From NCBI RefSeq assembly GCF_001419765.1, contig NZ_LIRK01000240.1:1-35198 (forward strand): a stretch of 35,198 nt of DNA, written 5' to 3'. How positions within the stretch are numbered: the stretch's first letter is position 1; every line of letters starts with the position of its first letter. The DNA is from Streptomyces torulosus (GTDB lineage Bacteria; Actinomycetota; Actinomycetes; Streptomycetales; Streptomycetaceae). A model generated the notes under the pieces. That model was not told the origin of the DNA. It saw only the letters and a list, made by a program, of their open reading frames with translations, and searched no databases. The position numbers and the translations under genes are program-made. Positions 30,139 to 35,198 of this stretch are shown piece by piece.

Positions 30139-30181
30139 GCGGCAGCATCTCGATGAGCCGCCGGTTCACCTGGAGGTGAAC
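30139..30181 (+). promoter_or_regulatory. Two leader hairpins; the second buries the kinase Shine-Dalgarno
   Basis: Stem 1 is GCGGC-ag-CATC-tc-GATG-a-GCCGC (30139-30161). Stem 2 is a perfect 7-bp hairpin GTTCACC-tgga-GGTGAAC (30164-30181), in which the GGAGGTGA ribosome binding site pairs with an anti-SD-like TTCACC. This would mask translation initiation unless melted, so kinase production may be controlled at the RNA level or kept low. Confidence 0.55.
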
Positions 30182-30184
30182 GCA

Positions 30185-33100
30185 TTGGGAGGGCGACTCT
30201 CCAGGACCGGACGGCCTGCCTGGTCGTTTCCGCGCCGCGGTGACAGCGACCGGGGATGGCTGTTCGCGGTGGCCGCGCTGTGGGTTCTGCTCGGCCTGCT
30301 GCCACTCGGGCTGCTGACCTCGTCGAGTGTGACGCTGTCCGACCGGGCTGTCCGCAGCGAGGTGCGCAACCGGGTCGAGACGACCGCCGCGGTGAGCCGG
30401 GTGGTCGTGGAGCAGCAGATGGGGACACTGAAGCAGCTCGTCAGCGCCTACGCCCAACGGCCCGCCATACGCGCCTCGGTCAGCTCCGGTGACCGGGCGG
30501 CCGGGCCGGGTCTGACCGACGCGCTGGCGGAGCTGGCCCGGATGCGGCCCGGGATCAGTGGAGTGATCGTGGCCGCGCCCGATGGGCGGCTGATCGACGC
30601 CCAGCCCTCGGCCAAGCTGTTCCAGGACGTCAGCAGAACCGATTGGTACCGCGCGGTGCGCGACGACATGCAGCCGTACGTGTCGCAGGCGTACACGCCC
30701 ACCATGCAGGGTGTCTCCCGTGCCGTGGCGGTGGCGGCGCCGATCCCGGGCGAGGACGGCCGGGAGATGGTGGGCATCCTGACGGCCGTCTACAGCCTGG
30801 ACGCGATCCAGGCGTACGCTTCCGAGGCCGCCGCGGCTCAAGGGATCCGGCTGCTGATCACGGACCGGGCCGGGGTCCTCGTGGCGGACCCGGCGGGCCG
30901 GCTGTTCGCGCTCACCTCCTTGCGGGAGGACGCGCGGGTGGACGCGGCGCTGGCCGGGCGCAGGGTTTTCACCAGCTGGCGCGGCACCGAGGGGGCGGTG
31001 CTCTCGGCCTCCGAGCCCATCCCGGGCATCGGCTGGACGGTCACCGCGGAGGTGCCCGCCGCCGAGGCACTGGCCTCCGCGGAGCATCTACGCAGCCGGG
31101 TACTCTTCATAGCCGCCCTGCTCACCGCCTTGATCCTGGCCGGGCTCGGCTTCCAGGTCCACACCAGCCGCAGCCGTCGACGGGCGCAGCGGACCCTGGC
31201 GCGATACGCGGACGCGCTCGCCACGGCGCGGGACGACGCGGTGCGGGCCTCGGCCGCCAAGTCCGAGTTCCTGGCCAAGGTCAGCCACGAGATCCGTACG
31301 CCGATCAACGGCGTACTGGGCATGAACACCCTCCTGCTCGACACCCGTATGGACGACGAGCAGCGCCACTACGCGAGCACCGTGCAGGAATCCGCGCAGA
31401 ACCTGCTCCGTCTGCTGGACGACTTCCTCGATCTGTCGAAGGTCGAGGCGGGCCGTCTGAAGATCGAGAGGGTGGCCTTCGACCTGCCCCGGCTGTGCGA
31501 CGAGGTCGTGGCCCTGTTCGCCCCGCACGCCTACCGGCAGGGTCTGTGGCTGACGCTGCGCCTGGCCGAGGACCTCCCCCAGCATGTGGCGGGCGATCCC
31601 GTCCGGCTCCGGCAGGTGCTGACCAACATCATCGGCAACGCCATGAAGTTCACCGTCCAGGGCGGGATCGACCTGGAGGTCACTCTGGAGGCCGACCGCG
31701 ATCGATGTGCTCCGTCACCGGAGGCCGACCACGATCAGCGTGCCCCGTCACCGGAGGCCGACCACGGTCAGCGTGCCCCGTCACCGGAGCCCGACCACGA
31801 TCAGCGTGCCCCGTCACCGGAGCCCGACCACGATCAGCGTGCCCCGTCCGCCGCCGACCGGGCGACCTTGCGGTTCACCGTCCGTGACACGGGCATCGGT
31901 GTCGGCCCCGAGGACCGGGACCGGGTCTTCGAGACCTTCCGTCGGCTCGACTCGCCCATCACGCGCCGCACCGGAGGCAGTGGACTGGGGCTTGCCATCA
32001 GCCGGCAGTTGGTCGAGCTGATGGGCGGCAGGATCGGGCTGGACAGCGTGAAGGGCGTCGGCAGTCGCTTCTGGGTGACCCTGCCCCTGGACGTCCTCGC
32101 CCGGACCGCCCCCGCCCACGAGGAACTGCACGGTCGCCGCGTCCTCATCGCCGACGCGGACGAGGACAACCGGGACCTGGCGCGCCGCATTCTGTCCGGT
32201 GCCGGGCTGGTGGTGGAAGAGGCGGCGGACGCTGCCGCAGCCACAGCCGCGCTACGGGCCGCGGCAGCGGCTCGGTCGCCGTTCGACCTGGCCGTCATCG
32301 ACCTCCACATGTCCCTCGTCGGAAACGGTACGCGTCGGGCCCGGCCGGATGACGACGACAAGGGGTCGCTGGCCGACGCCGTCCTCGCCGACCCTCAACT
32401 CCAAGCCACCAGCGTCATCGTGCTGATCACTCCGGGACGCACCGGTGTCGCTTGGCCCGCCGCCTCCCGCACCAAGGACCGGATCGTCCAGTCGGTGACC
32501 CTGCCCCTGAGCCGGCGCCTTCTGCTGGCGGCGGCCCAGAACGCGCTCGGCACGACGGGATCCCCCGACCTCCAGGTGCTCCTCCCCCAGCAGTACGACG
32601 GCGGAACACAAGATCGCCCGGGCGTCGGGGCACGCCCGGTCCGCCCGGTCCGTGTCCTCGTCGTCGAGGACGACGACGTCAGTTCCCAGGTCGCACGGCT
32701 CGTCCTGCAGAAGGCGGGCCACCACGTCGACGTGGTCGACGACGGTGAGCGTGCCGTGCGGGCCGTCCTCCGCGAGCAGTACGACCTGGTCCTCATGGAC
32801 TGCCAGCTGCCGGGACTCGACGGCCTCGCCGCTACGGCCGAGATCAGGCGGCGCCAGGCCGGATCCGAGCGCGTCCCGATCATCGCGATGACGGCGGCGG
32901 CCATGCCGGACGACCGGGTCCGGTGCATCGAGGCGGGTATGGACGACCACCTCACCAAGCCGGTGGACTGGACGCATGTGCTCGCCCGCATCGCCGTGTG
33001 GGTGGCGGCGGAACCGCCCACCGAGCCCGCCCCGCCGATCGCTTCGAGCACACCGGCGGAGCTCGACGGTCTGCCCGCCGAGGACATCGCGGACATCGCG

Positions 33101-33379
33101 GACGCGTTCGCGGCCTCGACCCCTGACATCCTCGGCCGGCTCCGCCAGACGCTGGAGGCCGGGGACTTCGACGCGGCACGCCTGCTGGCGCACCGCCTCA
33201 AAGGCAGCTGCGCGACCGTGGGAGCCACCAGGGCGGCGGAACTCTGCCAGACCATCGAAGCCGCTGCCACCTCACGGCGGCCGTGGACGGCTCGGGACGA
33301 CGCCCCGCTCCCCGCGGTCCTGACACAGTTGGGGGACGAGATGCGCCGGGCCACGCAGGAGTTGCGCAGCCGATGCTGA
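30185..33379 (+). CDS. Hybrid sensor histidine kinase with Cache-type sensor, two receivers and Hpt
   Basis: 1064-aa membrane kinase. TM helix ~25-45, extracellular double-Cache-like sensor (~50-300) and TM helix (~305-325) are followed by HisKA with H368 in KVSHEIRTP, then HATPase (N-box ~482, DTGIGV ~568, GSGLGL). Receiver 1 (~646-780) keeps an Asp (VIDLHM) but lacks the conserved Lys. Receiver 2 (~820-935) is complete (EDDD, LMDCQ, TKP). A C-terminal Hpt domain carries AHRLKGS (~H1002). This allows a His-Asp-His relay to a separate response regulator, presumably the divergent CitB-type one. TTG at 30185 is preferred because GGAGGTGA ends 5 bases before it; an in-frame GTG at 30176 overlaps that site. 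A 55-residue repeat interrupts the ATPase domain. Confidence 0.92.
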   Translation: MGGRLSRTGRPAWSFPRRGDSDRGWLFAVAALWVLLGLLPLGLLTSSSVTLSDRAVRSEVRNRVETTAAVSRVVVEQQMGTLKQLVSAYAQRPAIRASVSSGDRAAGPGLTDALAELARMRPGISGVIVAAPDGRLIDAQPSAKLFQDVSRTDWYRAVRDDMQPYVSQAYTPTMQGVSRAVAVAAPIPGEDGREMVGILTAVYSLDAIQAYASEAAAAQGIRLLITDRAGVLVADPAGRLFALTSLREDARVDAALAGRRVFTSWRGTEGAVLSASEPIPGIGWTVTAEVPAAEALASAEHLRSRVLFIAALLTALILAGLGFQVHTSRSRRRAQRTLARYADALATARDDAVRASAAKSEFLAKVSHEIRTPINGVLGMNTLLLDTRMDDEQRHYASTVQESAQNLLRLLDDFLDLSKVEAGRLKIERVAFDLPRLCDEVVALFAPHAYRQGLWLTLRLAEDLPQHVAGDPVRLRQVLTNIIGNAMKFTVQGGIDLEVTLEADRDRCAPSPEADHDQRAPSPEADHGQRAPSPEPDHDQRAPSPEPDHDQRAPSAADRATLRFTVRDTGIGVGPEDRDRVFETFRRLDSPITRRTGGSGLGLAISRQLVELMGGRIGLDSVKGVGSRFWVTLPLDVLARTAPAHEELHGRRVLIADADEDNRDLARRILSGAGLVVEEAADAAAATAALRAAAAARSPFDLAVIDLHMSLVGNGTRRARPDDDDKGSLADAVLADPQLQATSVIVLITPGRTGVAWPAASRTKDRIVQSVTLPLSRRLLLAAAQNALGTTGSPDLQVLLPQQYDGGTQDRPGVGARPVRPVRVLVVEDDDVSSQVARLVLQKAGHHVDVVDDGERAVRAVLREQYDLVLMDCQLPGLDGLAATAEIRRRQAGSERVPIIAMTAAAMPDDRVRCIEAGMDDHLTKPVDWTHVLARIAVWVAAEPPTEPAPPIASSTPAELDGLPAEDIADIADAFAASTPDILGRLRQTLEAGDFDAARLLAHRLKGSCATVGATRAAELCQTIEAAATSRRPWTARDDAPLPAVLTQLGDEMRRATQELRSRC
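31688..31852 (+). repeat. Five 33-bp tandem repeats inside the kinase ATPase domain
   Basis: Five in-frame 33-bp units at 31688, 31721, 31754, 31787 and 31820 encode the 11-residue repeat [11 protein letters not shown]. Units 2-5 are nearly identical; unit 1 and the end of unit 5 are diverged. The repeat lies between the N-box ([10 protein letters not shown]) and the G1 box (DTGIGV), where histidine-kinase ATPase domains normally have a short beta-hairpin. It is hydrophilic and charged, so it probably loops out of the fold. Confidence 0.92.
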
Positions 33380-33487
33380 GGATCGATTCCCGCCCCACCG
33401 ACGCGACACCTCACCCGACATGGGATCCGCCCTGCGGCGAAAGTTCGCTGAACCTGAGGGAACTTCGGCGGGGATCAACATCTGTCG

Positions 33488-33502
33488 CCCTGAATGTCAG
33501 GG
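33488..33502. terminator. Hairpin between the convergent kinase and LysR genes
   Basis: Perfect 6-bp stem CCCTGA-atg-TCAGGG with a 3-base loop in the 138-bp spacer of two convergent genes. A second imperfect inverted repeat (AAGTTC near 33440, GAACTT near 33460) lies just upstream. Either could end transcription from both sides. Confidence 0.5.
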
Positions 33503-33517
33503 GATGGACTGCCGGGT

Positions 33518-34417
33518 TCACGGGGAAGTCGCGGGGTCGGGCTTGGTGAATGCTCGCCGGCTGTGCACGAGCAGCTCACGCATCCCTGGGCTGTGCGTGT
33601 TCTTCCAGATCAGGGCGAGCAATGCGGGCGTCGCGACGTCATCGATGGTGCGGGCGGTGAGCCGGTCGCGGTAGTGGGCGGCCATGGAGTCGCTGAGGAT
33701 GGCGACGGCGAGCCCGCGGGCGGCGAGGTCGGCAATGGCGTCCGCGGCGCTGGCTTGCAGCGCGATCGCGGGTTGGAGGTTCTGTGCGGCGCAGGCCTGG
33801 TCGAGTACCGTGCGCAGGCCGGTGCCGAGCGGCATGCACACGATCGGGTGGGCGACCACGTCGCGCAGGGTGACTCGCCGTTGTTTCGCCAGGGGGTGCC
33901 CGGCCTGGACTGCCACGACGAGCCGCTCGCTGATGACGGTCAGCGCGTCCAGCCCCTCGGGTGTGGCGGCTGCGGCCCCGATGAGTGCCAGGTCGACGGC
34001 ACCGGTGCGCACCTCCTCGACGAGCCGGTCCGAGCCGTCCTCCAGCAGCGTGATCTCCACACCGGGATGTGCCTGGTGGAACGCGGCGAGGGCATCGAAC
34101 AGCGGGGTGAGGGTGCAGCCGATGACCATCCCGACGGTGAGGCGCCCCCGGATCAGGTCAGTCACCTCGCCCACCGCCTGGCCGACTGCCTCGGCGGCGG
34201 CGAGTGCGGCGCGGGCGTGTTCGAGTGCGGCCTTTCCCGCGACGGTGAGGGTGACGGTGCGGGCCGACCGGTCGAACAGCTCGGCACCGAGTTCCCGTTC
34301 CAGTTGGCGGATCTGGGCACTGACGCCGGACTGGCTGATGCGCACCCGGTCGGCTGCCCGGGTGAAGTTCTGCTCCTCGGCGACCGCGACGAAGTACTCC
34401 AGCTGCCTCAACTCCAT
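33518..34417 (-). CDS. LysR-family transcriptional regulator
   Basis: 299-aa LysR regulator. The N-terminal winged helix (residues 1-60) reads MELRQLEYFVAVAEEQNFTR, then ISQSGVSAQIRQLERELGAELFDR; the effector domain (~90-290) starts GRLTVGMVIGCTLTPLFDAL. It is divergent from a SnoaL-like gene with a perfect palindrome in the 98-bp spacer, so it probably controls that gene and itself. Effector unknown. No ribosome binding site is obvious beyond the A/G-rich leader; the ATG at 34417 keeps the standard LysR N-terminus. Confidence 0.93.
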   Translation of the reverse strand: MELRQLEYFVAVAEEQNFTRAADRVRISQSGVSAQIRQLERELGAELFDRSARTVTLTVAGKAALEHARAALAAAEAVGQAVGEVTDLIRGRLTVGMVIGCTLTPLFDALAAFHQAHPGVEITLLEDGSDRLVEEVRTGAVDLALIGAAAATPEGLDALTVISERLVVAVQAGHPLAKQRRVTLRDVVAHPIVCMPLGTGLRTVLDQACAAQNLQPAIALQASAADAIADLAARGLAVAILSDSMAAHYRDRLTARTIDDVATPALLALIWKNTHSPGMRELLVHSRRAFTKPDPATSP

Positions 34418-34435
34418 GACTGCAGATTCTAGTTC

Positions 34436-34463
34436 CCAGAAGTTTCATCTGTTGGACTTCTGG
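34436..34463. promoter_or_regulatory. LysR-type operator palindrome
   Basis: Perfect inverted repeat CCAGAAGT-N12-ACTTCTGG begins 19 bases from the LysR start codon and lies in the divergent spacer. It is longer than the minimal T-N11-A LysR box and has dyad spacing suitable for one dimer. Position and symmetry make it the probable binding site of the adjacent regulator. Confidence 0.65.
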
Positions 34464-34515
34464 TCAGTAGGTGGCCACGCTGGGAAGCGTCGAAGCCCGA
34501 CGTCAGGAGGAATTC

Positions 34516-34881
34516 ATGCCGGAGTACGAGAAGGCCATGCGCCCCGAGGACATCACCCGCTTGTTCGTCGAACGATCCAACGCCGGTGACGCGGCCGGGG
34601 TCGCCGCACTCTACGAAGAGGGTGCGGTGATGGCCTACCCGCCCGGCGACCAGACGGTGGGCCGGAAGGCGATTCGCGCGCTGTGGGAGCATGTGCTGGC
34701 CAACGGTCCCCGTTTCGAGCAGGAACAACCACTGCCGACGCTGATCAGCGGCGACATCGCCCTCACCTCGACCCCGCCGAAGGACGGGGCCGGTGCCCGG
34801 GCGCAGGTCGTCCGGCGCCAGCCTGACGGAAGCTGGCTGCGCCTGCTCGACCAGCCCGAGTTCGCCCCACCCACGCGCTGA
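34516..34881 (+). CDS. SnoaL/NTF2-like (DUF4440-type) small protein
   Basis: 121-aa protein with the cone-shaped NTF2-like fold signature: MRPEDITRLFVERSNAGDAA followed by GVAALYEEGAVMAYP, GRKAIRALWEHVLANGP, and a C-terminal strand ending SWLRLLDQPEF. Family members include small polyketide cyclases, isomerases and binding proteins, so the reaction is not predictable. The ATG at 34516 has AGGAGG 5 bases upstream; an in-frame upstream start at 34471 adds 15 unlike residues. Divergent from the LysR gene, which probably controls it. Confidence 0.85.
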   Translation: MPEYEKAMRPEDITRLFVERSNAGDAAGVAALYEEGAVMAYPPGDQTVGRKAIRALWEHVLANGPRFEQEQPLPTLISGDIALTSTPPKDGAGARAQVVRRQPDGSWLRLLDQPEFAPPTR

Positions 34882-35198
34882 CCCCTCGCTCCCGTGAGTT
34901 CGCGGAACCGAGGGCTGTTGGGAGTTGTCCCGTGGGTCGGTGCCCTCAGTGTCAAGGAGTTGATCCATGGGGTCGTGGTGAATGGTGGGGGGCCGATGCC
35001 CAAGGGCCGTTTCGGTGAGAGCGCAAGCGGAGTGCTCGTGGCGCATCACGTGGCGGAGCCTGTCAAGGTCGGTCCGGAGGCCGACCGATCAGGATGGTCA
35101 GCAGCCACGGCGGATCGGGCCTGCTCGGCACCGCCGCCAACCGCGGCCAGCCCGTGACCCAGCTCAGTGACATTCCCTCTAGTGACCTGAGTCGGAGA
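34882..35198. other. Gene-free right edge
   Basis: These 317 bases hold no gene I can support. Short open frames exist on both strands but match no family I recognise. A 6-bp inverted repeat GGTCGG / CCGACC with an 8-base loop lies near 35069-35090. The window ends here, so a gene beginning or ending beyond 35198 may account for part of it. Confidence 0.35.

Noticed and set aside
34882..35198. Possible insertion-sequence end at the right edge
   Set aside because: No transposase motif, matched terminal repeats or target duplication could be seen; left as unassigned.

Overview
The DNA is very GC-rich, its genes overlap by ATGA/GTGA junctions with strong GGAGG-type ribosome binding sites, and it carries rare in-frame TTA leucine codons in regulators. 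It also has LAL/LuxR, PucR, SpoIIE/STAS and Ser/Thr-kinase genes. All of this points to a Streptomyces or close relative chromosome. No rRNA, tRNA, CRISPR array or intact insertion sequence was seen.

Positions 110-12529 (+) hold a complete route for breaking down a phenylpropanoid-type aromatic acid. A Rieske ring-hydroxylating dioxygenase (alpha, ferredoxin, reductase, beta) and a cis-dihydrodiol dehydrogenase match the Hca steps. An extradiol dioxygenase, C-C hydrolase, hydratase, aldolase and acylating acetaldehyde dehydrogenase match the Mhp steps. A CoA ligase, a small GNAT-like protein and an MDR oxidoreductase sit inside the run. Expected end products are acetyl-CoA, pyruvate and a short dicarboxylate such as succinate.

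Positions 12530-19295 look like a small specialised-metabolism locus. A nine-copy 16-bp tandem repeat precedes a cytochrome P450 with an altered I-helix and a methyltransferase very like MppJ (phenylpyruvate C3-methyltransferase), keeping both presumed iron-binding histidines at identical spacing. A convergent HisC-like aminotransferase follows, then a PucR-type and a LuxR-type regulator. Both regulators contain a TTA codon, suggesting bldA-dependent developmental control. The simplest reading is synthesis of a beta-methylated aromatic amino acid or a derivative of it.

Positions 19261-23073 (-) hold a decayed SpoIIE-phosphatase/STAS pair (5'-truncated and frameshifted), a GNAT acetyltransferase and an unusual Ser/Thr kinase whose membrane domain is N-terminal.

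Positions 23306-33379 form an acidic-amino-acid module. It has aspartate ammonia-lyase, a GluABCD-type ABC transporter, an extra GluB-like lipoprotein translationally coupled to a CitB/DctR-type response regulator, and a divergent 1064-residue hybrid histidine kinase (extracellular sensor, HisKA, two receivers, Hpt). I infer that the lipoprotein, kinase and regulator form an extracellular sensing relay for glutamate/aspartate-like ligands that controls uptake and deamination. The kinase has a 5 x 33-bp repeat inside its ATPase domain and a Shine-Dalgarno sequence buried in an RNA hairpin.

The window ends with a LysR regulator divergent from a SnoaL/NTF2-like protein, with a perfect 8-12-8 palindrome between them.
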